Of a stretch of DNA of 50,091 nucleotides, positions 1 through 8,877 are shown piece after piece. Both the position numbers and the translations under genes were made by a program. Each line of letters opens with the position of its first letter. Positions within the stretch are counted from its first letter, which is position 1. Below the pieces are notes generated by a model. The model was not told the origin of the DNA and searched no databases. It saw only the letters and a program-made list of their open reading frames with translations. The DNA comes from Gammaproteobacteria bacterium (GTDB lineage: Bacteria; Pseudomonadota; Gammaproteobacteria; Xanthomonadales; SZUA-36). The stretch is from NCBI GenBank assembly GCA_024277815.1, contig JAJRUM010000054.1:1-50091 (forward strand), in the 5' to 3' direction.

Positions 1-1
1 A

Positions 2-517
2 ATCCCCGAGGAGACCGAACTGTTGTTCTACGAAGGACTGCACGGTGCCGTGGTGCCGGAGGAAGTGAATCTCGCCCAGCACTGCGACCTCAGCGTCGGC
101 GTTGTACCGGTCATCAACCTCGAGTGGATCCAGAAGATCCATCGCGACCGGGGCGATCGTGGCTACTCCACCGAAGCCATCCGCGACACCATCCTGCGCC
201 GGATGCCGGACTACATCAGCTATATCTGTCCGCAGTTTTCTGAGACTGACATCAACTTCCAGCGTATCCCGACAGTGGATACCTCAAATGCCTTTATCGC
301 CCGCTACATACCCAGCGCGGACGAATCCATGGTTGTCATTCGCTTTAAGAACCCGCGGGGTATCGATTTTCCTTACCTGGTCTCAATGATCCATGACAGT
401 TTCATGTCGCGCGCCAATACCATCGTTATTCCTGGCGGCAAACTGGATATTGCCATGCAGTTAATCCTGACACCGCTGATTCTGCGCTTGATGGAACGCA
501 AGCGCCGCACGCGCTGA
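2..517 (+). CDS. prk: Phosphoribulokinase, C-terminal part (5' end outside window)
   Basis: Prk phosphorylates ribulose-5-phosphate with ATP to make ribulose-1,5-bisphosphate, the RuBisCO substrate, in the cytoplasm. The frame is open from base 2 and reads ETELLFYEGLHGAVV, the conserved FYEGLHG stretch of the proteobacterial (class I, about 290 aa) enzyme; the P-loop lies upstream of the window. The C-terminus with the IVIPGGKLDIAMQLILTPLI block is complete and ends at TGA 515-517. A TTG at 23 can be read as a start but would cut through the conserved motif, so it is not the real start. The phosphatase gene follows after 12 bp, so the two are probably co-transcribed. Family assignment is confident. 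Confidence 0.92.
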   Translation: MPEETELLFYEGLHGAVVPEEVNLAQHCDLSVGVVPVINLEWIQKIHRDRGDRGYSTEAIRDTILRRMPDYISYICPQFSETDINFQRIPTVDTSNAFIARYIPSADESMVVIRFKNPRGIDFPYLVSMIHDSFMSRANTIVIPGGKLDIAMQLILTPLILRLMERKRRTR

Positions 518-529
518 AGGCCGCTGACG

Positions 530-1228
530 ATGTTTGAATTTCAACCAACCGCCATTGTTTGGGATCTTGATGGAACCCTCGTTGATTCAGCACCGGATCT
601 TGCTTCGGCACTGAATTCGGTTCTGGATAAGCGCGGTTTTTTTACCCACTCCATCACCACGGTGCGGACAATGATCGGCAATGGTGTGCCAAAACTGGTT
701 GAACGGGGCTTTAATGCCGTCGGTATTCGACCGGGCCCGGCTGATCTGGACGAGCTTGTAGCGATATTCTCGGAAGAATACCGGGCTTGCGCGACCGATC
801 AAACCCGGCCCTATCCAGGGATTGTCGAAGCACTGCAGGAAATCCAGGCCATGAACATACCCATGGGTGTTTGCACCAACAAACCTGAAGCCTTCACCCG
901 GCAGATACTTGAAGGGCTTGGCTTATCCGGTTTTTTCAGCAGTGTGGTTGGTGGGGACACCACCAGCACACGGAAACCTGACCCACAGCCGGTACTGACC
1001 TGCCTTGGGGGCCTGGCGACGGAGCCGGCATCGGGCCTGATGATTGGAGACTCCGTCCATGACGTGCAAGCTGCCCGTAGCGCGGGTGTCGTCATTGGCG
1101 TCGTTCCGTGGGGTTACAGGTCAGCACCCGTCGAGGAACTGGGGGCAGATTTCGTTTTACACGACATCGCCGGCTTAGCTGGTCTGATTCGTGATTTAGG
1201 ACAGGGGCAACAGCAAGTTGCCCACTGA
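530..1228 (+). CDS. gph: Phosphoglycolate phosphatase (HAD superfamily)
   Basis: It hydrolyses 2-phosphoglycolate, the inhibitory product of RuBisCO oxygenase activity, to glycolate. HAD motif I is WDLDGTLVDS at residues 11-20 with the two catalytic Asp residues (D12, D14). The motif III Lys region is STRKPDPQP and motif IV is GDSVHDV, and a helical cap domain lies between motifs I and III. At 232 aa it has the usual Gph/CbbZ length. The ATG at 530 is preceded by GAAGG at 516-520, which overlaps the prk stop. Its position between prk and cbbM fits a Calvin-cycle salvage role (cbbZ in some nomenclatures). Substrate is inferred from context; other HAD phosphatases share these motifs. Confidence 0.9.
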   Translation: MFEFQPTAIVWDLDGTLVDSAPDLASALNSVLDKRGFFTHSITTVRTMIGNGVPKLVERGFNAVGIRPGPADLDELVAIFSEEYRACATDQTRPYPGIVEALQEIQAMNIPMGVCTNKPEAFTRQILEGLGLSGFFSSVVGGDTTSTRKPDPQPVLTCLGGLATEPASGLMIGDSVHDVQAARSAGVVIGVVPWGYRSAPVEELGADFVLHDIAGLAGLIRDLGQGQQQVAH

Positions 1229-1285
1229 TTTGAATGCGGTCGAAGTACCGCCTGGAAGAATTTTTATTTAAGCGAGGAAAGTATT

Positions 1286-2668
1286 ATGGACCAATCCGGC
1301 CGTTATGCAGACTTAAGTCTGCAAGAAGAAGACCTGATCGCAGGTGACAATCATATGTTGGTTGCCTACACAATGATCCCCATGCCCGGCTTTGGTGGCT
1401 ACCTGGAAACAGCGGCCCACTTCGCAGCTGAGTCATCAACGGGTACCAATGTTGAGGTGTCTACCACCGATGATTTCACCAAGGGTGTGGACGCCCTGGT
1501 GTATGAAATCGATGAGGCCAACGGCATCATGAAAATCGCCTATCCGATTGAGCTGTTTGATCGCAACATCATCGATGGCCGCACCATGGTGGTTTCATTC
1601 CTGACGCTGGCAATCGGCAACAACCAGGGCATGGGTGACGTCCAGTGTGCGCAAATGCAGGACTTTTATGTGCCCCGCAAGCTGCTGCAGCTTTATGATG
1701 GCCCCGCAAAATCCATCAATGACCTTTGGACATTACTGGGTCGTGACTACAATGACGGCGGTTACATTGCCGGTACCATCATCAAACCCAAACTGGGCTT
1801 GCGGCCTGAACCGTTTGCTGAGGCTGCTTACCAGTTCTGGCTTGGCGGCGATTTCATCAAGAATGACGAACCCCAGGGCAACCAGGTTTTCTGTCCGATG
1901 AAGAAGGTCATTCCACTGGTTGCAGACGCTATGAAGCGGGCCCAGGACGAGACCGGCGAAGCAAAACTGTTCTCGGCCAATATTACCGCCGATGACTATC
2001 ACGAAATGTGCGCCCGTGCCGATTTTGTGCTCGAAACATTCGGCGAAGACTCCCCGCGTGTGGCCTTCCTGGTTGACGGTTACGTGGGCGGCCCGGGCAT
2101 GGTCACAACGGCACGGCGGAACTATCCGGATCAGTACCTGCACTATCACCGCGCCGGTCATGGTGCGATCACCTCACCTTCATCCGTACGCGGTTACACT
2201 GCCTTTGTACTGGCAAAACTTTCGCGGCTGATGGGCGCCTCCGGTATTCATGTCGGCACCATGGGTTACGGCAAAATGGAAGGTGGTCAGGACGACCGCA
2301 TTATTGCCTACATGATCGAACGTGATAGCGCTGATGGTCCGTTCTTTCACCAGGAATGGTATGGCATGAAACCTACAACGCCGATCATTTCCGGTGGCAT
2401 GAACGCCTTGCGACTGCCAGGTTTCTTCAAAAATCTGGGCCATGGCAATGTCATCAATACTTCTGGCGGAGGCTCATACGGCCACATCGACAGTCCGGCA
2501 GCTGGCGCTGTCTCACTGAAGCAATCCTACCAGTGCTATCTGGAAGGTGCCGACCCGATTGAGTTTGCCAAAGAACACCGGGAGTTTGCACGTGCATTCG
2601 AATCCTTCCCCGGTGACGCAGATTTACTTTATCCGGGCTGGCGCGAGAAGTTGGGCGTGCATAAATAA
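1286..2668 (+). CDS. cbbM: Ribulose-1,5-bisphosphate carboxylase, form II large subunit
   Basis: RuBisCO form II fixes CO2 onto ribulose-1,5-bisphosphate and needs no small subunit; none is encoded nearby. The 460 aa length matches the form II family. Catalytic Lys167 lies in [10 protein letters not shown]. The carbamylated Lys192 with metal ligands Asp194 and Glu195 lies in the signature [11 protein letters not shown]. The loop 6 region [10 protein letters not shown] and the C-terminal phosphate-binding SGGGSYGH segment are intact. The start ATG has a GAGG element about 10 bp upstream. A strong terminator follows the stop, which would make cbbM the most abundant product of the cluster. Form II enzymes have low CO2/O2 specificity, in keeping with the adjacent phosphoglycolate phosphatase. 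Confidence 0.98.
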   Translation: MDQSGRYADLSLQEEDLIAGDNHMLVAYTMIPMPGFGGYLETAAHFAAESSTGTNVEVSTTDDFTKGVDALVYEIDEANGIMKIAYPIELFDRNIIDGRTMVVSFLTLAIGNNQGMGDVQCAQMQDFYVPRKLLQLYDGPAKSINDLWTLLGRDYNDGGYIAGTIIKPKLGLRPEPFAEAAYQFWLGGDFIKNDEPQGNQVFCPMKKVIPLVADAMKRAQDETGEAKLFSANITADDYHEMCARADFVLETFGEDSPRVAFLVDGYVGGPGMVTTARRNYPDQYLHYHRAGHGAITSPSSVRGYTAFVLAKLSRLMGASGIHVGTMGYGKMEGGQDDRIIAYMIERDSADGPFFHQEWYGMKPTTPIISGGMNALRLPGFFKNLGHGNVINTSGGGSYGHIDSPAAGAVSLKQSYQCYLEGADPIEFAKEHREFARAFESFPGDADLLYPGWREKLGVHK

Positions 2669-2689
2669 TCCGCGCTAAACTTGTTATAC

Positions 2690-2719
2690 AAAAAAGCCCC
2701 GACTTGCTGGGGCTTTTTT
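2690..2719 (+). terminator. Rho-independent terminator between cbbM and cbbQ
   Basis: AAAAAAGCCCC (2690-2700) and GGGGCTTTTTT (2709-2719) form an 11-bp stem with an 8-nt loop, ending in a run of six T. It lies 22 bp after the cbbM stop and 33 bp before the cbbQ start. Either cbbQO is expressed by read-through at a lower level, or it has its own promoter, for which no convincing site fits in the remaining space. Confidence 0.88.
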
Positions 2720-2751
2720 GTAGCAATCGCAGAACCTACAGGAGTTCGCAG

Positions 2752-3558
2752 ATGAGCAATACAGAGCAGTACAAGGTCGCAGTGGAGCCGTTTTATGCCC
2801 CACAGGGCAACGAAGTTGCGTGGTATGAAGCTGCGTATAGTAAACGGCTGCCAGTGATGGTCAAGGGACCGACAGGCTGTGGCAAGTCGCGCTTCATTGA
2901 ATACATGGCTTGGAAATTAAAAAAACCGCTAATCACTGTTGCCTGCAATGAAGACATGACCGCATCAGACCTGACAGGGCGTTATCTGCTGGATGCCAAT
3001 GGCACCCGCTGGGTAGATGGGCCGTTAACCATTGCTGCCAGGCTCGGCGCGATTTGTTACCTGGATGAAATCGTTGAAGCCCGCCAGGACACAACGGTTG
3101 TGATTCACCCGTTAACCGATCACCGGCGCGCCCTGCCACTGGACAAAAAAGGCGAAGTGGTGGGTGCCCACGCTGATTTCCAGTTGGTTATTTCCTACAA
3201 CCCGGGCTATCAAAGCCTGATGAAAGATCTCAAGCAATCCACCAAGCAGCGCTTTGTTGGTATGGATTTTGATTATGCGAGTGCTGATCTGGAAGCATCT
3301 ATCCTGGTCACTGAAACAGGCATCAGCAAGGAAATCGCAGAGAAACTGGTGACCGTTGGACAGGCTGCCCGAAATTTGAAGGGCCACGGCCTGGACGAGG
3401 GTATTTCTACGCGTCTGATGGTCTATGCAGCCAGCCTGATTGACAGTGGTCTCGCCGCTACTGATGCCTGCCGCCTGGCGATGGTTCGGCCGATTACTGA
3501 TGATGCCGATATCCGCAGCACGCTGGATCATGCTATCGATACAATTTTCGATGAATAA
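2752..3558 (+). CDS. cbbQ: RuBisCO activase AAA+ subunit CbbQ (MoxR family)
   Basis: CbbQ forms a hexameric AAA+ ring that, with CbbO, removes inhibitory sugar phosphates from RuBisCO. At 268 aa it has the usual CbbQ length. Walker A is GPTGCGKS at residues 39-46 and Walker B is ICYLDE at 101-106. The GRYLL segment after ASDLT and the SYNPGYQ sensor region match the MoxR/CbbQ group. I chose the ATG at 2752 because GGAG (2741-2744) lies 7 bp upstream; the longer frame from a TTG at 2704 would begin inside the terminator. cbbO follows after 46 bp. Linkage to cbbM suggests the Q2O2 type that acts on form II RuBisCO; this subtype is inferred from context. Confidence 0.95.
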   Translation: MSNTEQYKVAVEPFYAPQGNEVAWYEAAYSKRLPVMVKGPTGCGKSRFIEYMAWKLKKPLITVACNEDMTASDLTGRYLLDANGTRWVDGPLTIAARLGAICYLDEIVEARQDTTVVIHPLTDHRRALPLDKKGEVVGAHADFQLVISYNPGYQSLMKDLKQSTKQRFVGMDFDYASADLEASILVTETGISKEIAEKLVTVGQAARNLKGHGLDEGISTRLMVYAASLIDSGLAATDACRLAMVRPITDDADIRSTLDHAIDTIFDE

Positions 3559-3604
3559 GTATTATATTACCTTATGTTACAAGTCATACATAACCTGATA
3601 TATC

Positions 3605-5890
3605 ATGAAAAAAGCACCTGCTGAAACGATCGATGAATGCCGTTACCCGGCATACCGTAGCGCACTCAAATGCAATTTTCCGCAACTGGAAGACGTGTTT
3701 GACGACTGCATGGATGAGGCGGTTAAAAGCCTGTCAGAAGAAGGCATTCAGGCGTACCTGGAAGGTGCCTCGCTGGTATGCATGATCGGCCGTGGTTTCG
3801 AACCGGTACTTGTGTATCTCGAAGAAGTGCCACAAATTTGCCGCAAAGTCGGCGAGCAGGCCGCTGAGAAAATTGCACAATCTGTCTGGCAGATCAGCCG
3901 CACACCCAACGGCGTTGCGATTCTTTCATTTTTGCAGGCCCTGCCCTCTGCGGCCCGTCGCCTGCAGAGCCAACAGCAGTTTGATGATTACATAGAGATT
4001 GTCTTTGGTTTTATGGAGGCCACCACGGGTTCCATCCACGGCTTTCATACCACCATTCCCAGCCCGGCGCTCACCGACCTGCTGGATAACACAGCGGGGT
4101 TACTCAGCCAGGTCTCACTTGCGGGGCTAAAAAACTGGGTTGACTATGGGGTGCGCTACTATTCAGACCACCCGGAGCGGCAAAAGGATTACTTCTCACT
4201 ACAGTCTGCTGATTCCAAAGCCATTTTACAGCGCGAGCGGCATGGCACGCTGTTTGCCGACAACCAGCGCCGCCTCGATATGTACCTGAAGTCTCTATGG
4301 GGCGAAAAGCAACAACTTGTGCCCTACTCCACCGGTTTGGCCACCGACTTTGAACTACCACTCAAGCCACGGCCTTACTTTGATTCAATGGGAATGCGCA
4401 TTCCCGATGTGCTGGACGACTGCAGCAACGGGGTATCCGGCCTGGATTGCTACCGGGCAACGCTGGCACATATGTCCGCCCACCGGCGCTGGAGCGGGAA
4501 AATCATCGTTGATAACTACAGCCCGTTTCAGCGCATCGGCATCGAGTGCCTGGAAGACTGCCGGGTAGATACGCTGGCCGGCAGGCGCTACCCCGGACTC
4601 CATAAGCTGTTCATGGCTTTGCATCCCCAACCCGTTGAGGATGCCTGCGATGAGGAAATTGAATCATGCATACGCCAGCGCCTGACCATGCTCTCTTATG
4701 CCTGTATGAACCCGGAACACCCGTATAAGAACGCGGACATTATTGAGTTTTCTGCACGCTTTCACACCATCATGGCTGAGGGTGAATCCAGTCTCAAGGA
4801 GATGGCAGCACTCGCTGTTTCGTTTATTGCGCGTACCCGCAGGCAAAGCGACCAAAGTCCGAACATGCATTTTACTGATACGGAAATCGACTATCGCGAT
4901 GATAATCGCCACCTGTGGATTTACATCGAAGAAAGCGACGATGAGCATATGTTCGAGCGGGAAGAACAAAAACGCATTGATGAGGAAACCCATCAACTTC
5001 CGCCCCGGCACTACCCGGAATGGGATTATCGGGACAAAAACTACCGCCCTGACTGGGTCAGCCTGTATGAAAACCTGCACCCTTCGGGTTCTGCCAAAAA
5101 AATTGATGGCTTGTTGAAAAAACACGCCGCGCTGGCAAAGCGACTCAAGCAACTTCTGGAGTTGCTCAAACCGCAGAATTTTGTCCGTGTTCGCTACCAG
5201 GAAGAAGGTAGTGAGCTTGACCTCGATATCGCCATCCGGTCCCTGATTGACTTTAAAAGCGGGGTCACCCCAGACCCGCGCATCAATATGAGCCACAAGC
5301 ACGATGGCAGAAATATCGCAGTCACCCTGTTGCTGGACCTTTCTGCATCACTGGATGAAATCCCCACAGGCTGCAGTCAGACTATTCTGGAACTTAGCCA
5401 GGAAGCCGTCGCCCTGCTCAGCATGGCCATTGATGAACTGGGTGACCCGTTCGCCATTGCCGGATTTTCATCCAATACCCGTCACCATGTTCGCTACCAG
5501 CACATCAAGGGTTTCAATGAAAAATGGGATGATGAAGTAAAATCCAGACTGGCAGCCATCAAAGCGGGCTATTCAACCCGCATGGGTGCGGCCATGCGCC
5601 ACGCCGGTCACTACCTCAGCCACCAGCAAAGCGATAAAAAATTACTGTTGATCCTGACTGATGGCGAACCCTCCGATGTTGATGCAGATGACGCACGTTT
5701 ATTGATCGAGGACACGGCCAAAGCGGTTAAAGAACTCGATCAGGCAGGCATCTATACCTACTGCATTAACCTGGACCCGGACGCTGATGACTACGTGCAG
5801 GATATATTCGGGAATCAGTACAGCGTGATTGATAACGTGGAAAAACTGCCTGAGAAACTGCCGCAGTTGTTTATGGCCTTAACCAAATAA
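3605..5890 (+). CDS. cbbO: RuBisCO activase adaptor CbbO (VWA domain)
   Basis: CbbO is the substrate-binding partner of the CbbQ hexamer, and a single CbbO docks RuBisCO through its VWA domain. The protein is 761 aa, within the family range. The N-terminal half is the family-specific helical region. Charged linkers near residues 430-480 precede a C-terminal von Willebrand A domain from about residue 570. The metal-binding MIDAS motif is DLSAS, followed by the Thr-containing GYSTRMGAAMRHA segment and then LTDGEPSD. All MIDAS elements are present, so the domain looks functional. The start ATG has no obvious Shine-Dalgarno sequence. The downstream gap is long, so cbbO ends the cluster in this window. 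Confidence 0.95.
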   Translation: MKKAPAETIDECRYPAYRSALKCNFPQLEDVFDDCMDEAVKSLSEEGIQAYLEGASLVCMIGRGFEPVLVYLEEVPQICRKVGEQAAEKIAQSVWQISRTPNGVAILSFLQALPSAARRLQSQQQFDDYIEIVFGFMEATTGSIHGFHTTIPSPALTDLLDNTAGLLSQVSLAGLKNWVDYGVRYYSDHPERQKDYFSLQSADSKAILQRERHGTLFADNQRRLDMYLKSLWGEKQQLVPYSTGLATDFELPLKPRPYFDSMGMRIPDVLDDCSNGVSGLDCYRATLAHMSAHRRWSGKIIVDNYSPFQRIGIECLEDCRVDTLAGRRYPGLHKLFMALHPQPVEDACDEEIESCIRQRLTMLSYACMNPEHPYKNADIIEFSARFHTIMAEGESSLKEMAALAVSFIARTRRQSDQSPNMHFTDTEIDYRDDNRHLWIYIEESDDEHMFEREEQKRIDEETHQLPPRHYPEWDYRDKNYRPDWVSLYENLHPSGSAKKIDGLLKKHAALAKRLKQLLELLKPQNFVRVRYQEEGSELDLDIAIRSLIDFKSGVTPDPRINMSHKHDGRNIAVTLLLDLSASLDEIPTGCSQTILELSQEAVALLSMAIDELGDPFAIAGFSSNTRHHVRYQHIKGFNEKWDDEVKSRLAAIKAGYSTRMGAAMRHAGHYLSHQQSDKKLLLILTDGEPSDVDADDARLLIEDTAKAVKELDQAGIYTYCINLDPDADDYVQDIFGNQYSVIDNVEKLPEKLPQLFMALTK

Positions 5891-6065
5891 CGAGCACGGC
5901 ATACTCCGCTATGTAATGCTGCAGCGGCCTCGGAGTATATTGAAAGAGGTCACCGCAGGCGAATCATTTTACACGTACCCACAGAGTGGTATTCAGTGTC
6001 GGCGTGCCAGCGGATCAGGATTCCACTTATAAATCCCCAAACCCGCTGGTTTCCGGGAGGTGTGG

Positions 6066-6236
6066 TTGTCCGTGCTTTTTGCTAACCTGGGGTTTTATCT
6101 GGTTTTTCTGGCTGTAATATTTATCTGCTGCTCATCTGGTATTGATATTGAACTTATAAAGGACAGGCTACAGCGTGTTCTCACAATTTCTGGAGGGATG
6201 CACAGGAAAGGACTAATAGCGGGAATACTGCGATAG
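6066..6236 (+). CDS. Possible small membrane peptide (56 aa), unsupported by homology
   Basis: A frame beginning TTG at 6066 (or GTG at 6072) is preceded by GGGAGG at 6055-6061. It encodes about 56 residues with a hydrophobic segment, FANLGFYLVFLAVIFICC, that could span the membrane, followed by a charged tail. It ends inside the 17-bp tandem repeat. No relative is recognised; a chance ORF in a non-coding gap is quite possible. Confidence 0.2.
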   Translation: MSVLFANLGFYLVFLAVIFICCSSGIDIELIKDRLQRVLTISGGMHRKGLIAGILR

Positions 6237-6249
6237 CGGGAATACTGCG
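6216..6249. repeat. Tandem direct repeat, 2 x 17 bp
   Basis: The unit ATAGCGGGAATACTGCG occurs twice without a spacer at 6216-6232 and 6233-6249, with no mismatches. It lies in a non-coding stretch. The role is unknown; a recent slippage duplication is the simplest reading. Confidence 0.9.
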
Positions 6250-6481
6250 ATCAACAGGCCAGAAAATATACGCCGTTGCACTGACTTGACCATGACTACC
6301 TCACCACATTTGGCTATCTTTTCATCAGTCTATACCGGCACCGCTGAATTGAAACTGAATAAAACCCAAAAAAGTCAGGCCACCGATTAACGCCACCCCT
6401 GAATCAAATGATATTTCCAGCTTATTTGATCCCAAATAAGCCTGCCTGACTGAAGCTTTAGTCATGTCCTGATTGTAGTGT

Positions 6482-8053
6482 TCAGGGCGAAAGGCTCGAG
6501 AAACAGGCTTTAGTAGATGCCCGGAAAATTTGAAACCCGTCCGCTTCAGCCACCTTGAGTTGTGAATAGAAGGCCTGCTCTCCAACAGCTGCGTGCAGTG
6601 CGCAGGCGCCGTTGAAACTGTCCGGCAAGCCATCCAGTGTTAATGCCGCTATGGGCTGGCCATCAGCGTCAGTCTGCAATTCACCACCGGCGAGATTTTT
6701 GAACCGATAAGCCCGGCAGCCGTTATAGCTGTCAGGAAAAGGCCTGTCAGAACCCGGTGTAACCCACAGATAGGTCTCGCCGTTGGCGGTAAACAGGTCA
6801 GGTGCCGAAAACCGGATAAATCCCAATGCCAGGGCGTGGGCGTTCAACAGCAGCGTACTGACATACCGCCAGGCTGCAAGATCTGTGACAATACAGGGAT
6901 GGTCGCAGGCCAGCAGAGCAATCCGGTTCTCACGGGGATTGATCTGGAAACATCCGACGGACAGGTACAGCGCGTCCTTGTTACTCAGCCAGCCCGGTTC
7001 GCTCAGTACCGCACATTCGGACAGTTCCGGGCTCAGGTTGCGGATATCAATCAAGGGTGCACCACCCACTGGTGGCTGGCTGGCGCCTCCACTGATGTTA
7101 TTTACCGGGTCATAGAGGCCGGCGCCAAACAACTTGATCTCAGTCGCATCCTTTAGCCCCTCAGGTCGTGCTGCAGCACGATAGCCCAGCCAGCCATGCT
7201 GGAAATAGCGCTCACCGGCGATTTGCAGATAATGATGCCAGATCAGCTTCCAGCGCTGGTCCGGCTGAGCCCATGCATCGTAGGTCAGAGAAGAGGTTTC
7301 ATTGACCCACGTACCGGTGGAGCCGGCTGAGGGCAGAGACACCGTCACATCCTGGGCCGGATTAACCTCGTTGACGAAGTTGAAACCGGCCTCACCATCC
7401 CGCTTGCGGGCAAGCCGGTTGTGAACCACGGAGACGTTCTCAGCAGGCCAGCGCAGCGATGTCGAAACGGTTGAGTAACTCATCCAGACCGCACTGCTGC
7501 CCACTTCTGCATCCAGCGATGGATCAAAAATACCCTGTTTGCCATCGTTGGCGAATTTCACACGGGAGGATCCCTCTGTGGCAATGGTGCACTGGACAGG
7601 ATTGCAATTCTGCCCTACCACCCCCGCGAGTTTAACGACTTCAGATACCTTGTCTCCATCCCGCCCGGAAAGCCGGAACACGCCACTTCTGTGGTCAAAG
7701 AAACGCATCGACAGGCTGCCCCATTCACTCAGTTTTTCTGGCGGCAGCGGCACCTGGAAGGTACCACCCTGCCCCTCCAGCATAGTTACCGTGACATCCG
7801 TGCCGAACACAACAGGGTTTGCGCTGATCAGCCACAGGCGCTGGCCTGACTTGTCATAGCCGTAAAAGGTGATCACCAGACCGGAGCGGGTTTCGGTCAG
7901 GTTGAAGCCTTCACCGTCGAAGGCCGGATCAAACCACAGGCCTGACACGGCGGCACAATCTGCGGCGGCCAGCACGGGATTGGCGAAAATGCCCGGCATC
8001 ATCAGCGCAATGAAACCGATGAGTACTGGCAACTGGCTACGAAATACAGGCAT
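6482..8053 (-). CDS. Secreted protein of unknown function with GxWFDPxxDGxGF motif
   Basis: No function is recognised. With the ATG at 8053 the protein has 523 aa and a clear signal peptide: a basic residue at position 5, a hydrophobic core near residues 8-27 and a likely cleavage after VLA about residue 29. Residues 38-76 contain SGLWFDPAFDGEGF followed by ITFYGYDKSGQRLWLIS, a tryptophan- and glycine-rich motif I have seen in many secreted proteobacterial proteins. The C-terminus has two similar DSYNGC / DSFNGAC segments. An upstream in-frame ATG at 8113 would add 20 residues; AGGAGG lies 15 bp before the 8053 start, so the start is not settled. It lies just outside the mobile element, whose cargo protein 8878-9918 shares the same motif. 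Confidence 0.8.
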   Translation of the reverse strand: MPVFRSQLPVLIGFIALMMPGIFANPVLAAADCAAVSGLWFDPAFDGEGFNLTETRSGLVITFYGYDKSGQRLWLISANPVVFGTDVTVTMLEGQGGTFQVPLPPEKLSEWGSLSMRFFDHRSGVFRLSGRDGDKVSEVVKLAGVVGQNCNPVQCTIATEGSSRVKFANDGKQGIFDPSLDAEVGSSAVWMSYSTVSTSLRWPAENVSVVHNRLARKRDGEAGFNFVNEVNPAQDVTVSLPSAGSTGTWVNETSSLTYDAWAQPDQRWKLIWHHYLQIAGERYFQHGWLGYRAAARPEGLKDATEIKLFGAGLYDPVNNISGGASQPPVGGAPLIDIRNLSPELSECAVLSEPGWLSNKDALYLSVGCFQINPRENRIALLACDHPCIVTDLAAWRYVSTLLLNAHALALGFIRFSAPDLFTANGETYLWVTPGSDRPFPDSYNGCRAYRFKNLAGGELQTDADGQPIAALTLDGLPDSFNGACALHAAVGEQAFYSQLKVAEADGFQIFRASTKACFSSLSP

Positions 8054-8187
8054 AGGACTGAAGCTGAACCTCCTGAAACACATACAGAACATACTACCTG
8101 CACGAGTATACACGCAGCTTGTTACTGATCGTCTTAGTCATGCAATGGAGCCACAGCCCCGTCTTTTGGGTGAACAGTTGCAATAGA

Positions 8188-8202
8188 TGGAGGCCAGGGT
8201 CG
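8188..8202. repeat. Distal attachment-site repeat
   Basis: TGGAGGCCAGGGTCG is identical to the tRNA-Cys 3' end at 19622-19636 and in the same orientation; the match stops at 8187 and 8203. It is the expected duplicate made by tyrosine-recombinase integration into a tRNA gene. Confidence 0.9.
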
Positions 8203-8298
8203 CTACCACATATTAACGTATGTACCTGAGTTTATTGATGTTAAAATGGGATGATTGAGAATCTGCTCCCGTCCCTACTCCTTTCGTCGCATTATGCA

Positions 8299-8841
8299 CT
8301 AGCACGGAGCCATGGATTTGACTTCTGACCGTAGCAGCGCCTTGAAACTTGCACCGTCCTCAGTCAGAAAATAGTACTCAGAAGTAGAGTATAAGAGATA
8401 TGCTGTATTGCTTGGGTATAACTGAATACAAGTACCAAATTCTAGCGGTTCTTCAATAGCATATCCGGGGGCTTGGCTAATCGGATAAAGCGGACTGGCT
8501 AAGATTATAAAGACTATAGAAGTACCAATAACTTTGGTGTGATTTGTGTCGGTTTCACTGGGGTTCTTCCGCAGCGCCAGATAGTTGACAATTTCGCCGA
8601 AGCTAGTACCAACAACAGCAACAATTAGCCAACCCAAAAAGTTCCATGTTTGCATAAAAGCAACTAATAGGTCAGACAAGCTTAGGAAGTACAAACCGTT
8701 GAAACCAAGGGCATCCAACATCAGCAGGTGATACACCAGACCGAGTGATGTTAAGTAGAGATAGATAAAAGACAGAGCGCTTGCCCGATGTTGTTTGATG
8801 TAACCCAATATCCCAGGATTGCTATGATCGCTTTGTGCCAT
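8299..8841 (-). CDS. Hypothetical integral membrane protein (element cargo)
   Basis: No family is recognised. The 180-aa product has hydrophobic segments near residues 21-41, 57-82 and 103-120, so about three membrane spans. A C-terminal region of some 55 residues, with many Tyr and Ser and two Cys, could form a small soluble domain. The ATG at 8841 has AAGG about 9 bp upstream. It lies 36 bp after the secreted-protein gene on the same strand, so the two probably form one transcript. The DNA is clearly more AT-rich than the carbon-fixation genes, which fits recent transfer. It sits between the distal attachment repeat and the terminase block, where satellites often carry accessory genes; a defence or surface role is only a guess. 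Confidence 0.7.
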   Translation of the reverse strand: MAQSDHSNPGILGYIKQHRASALSFIYLYLTSLGLVYHLLMLDALGFNGLYFLSLSDLLVAFMQTWNFLGWLIVAVVGTSFGEIVNYLALRKNPSETDTNHTKVIGTSIVFIILASPLYPISQAPGYAIEEPLEFGTCIQLYPSNTAYLLYSTSEYYFLTEDGASFKALLRSEVKSMAPC

Positions 8842-8877
8842 GCTTACAACCTTAGTTCTTAGGAAGAGCAGGCCCGG

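Larger units (their letters stand above)
5891..6481. other. 591-bp stretch without a firm gene after cbbO
   Basis: Just after cbbO an 8-bp inverted repeat, ATACTCCG (5901-5908) and CGGAGTAT (5931-5938), could form a hairpin, but it has no T-run and is only a weak candidate transcript end. Further on are a possible small hydrophobic ORF (6066-6236) and a two-copy 17-bp tandem repeat (6216-6249). Nothing else with protein-like features is seen on either strand; the frames that enter from 6325 on the - strand are shadows of the next gene. Confidence 0.5.

Noticed and set aside
2704-2751. TTG at 2704 as start of cbbQ
   Set aside because: It lies inside the terminator stem-loop, whereas the ATG at 2752 has GGAG at a good distance and gives the normal CbbQ length.
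5901-5938. Terminator after cbbO
   Set aside because: The 8-bp inverted repeat has a 22-base loop and no T-run, so it is listed only as a weak hairpin.
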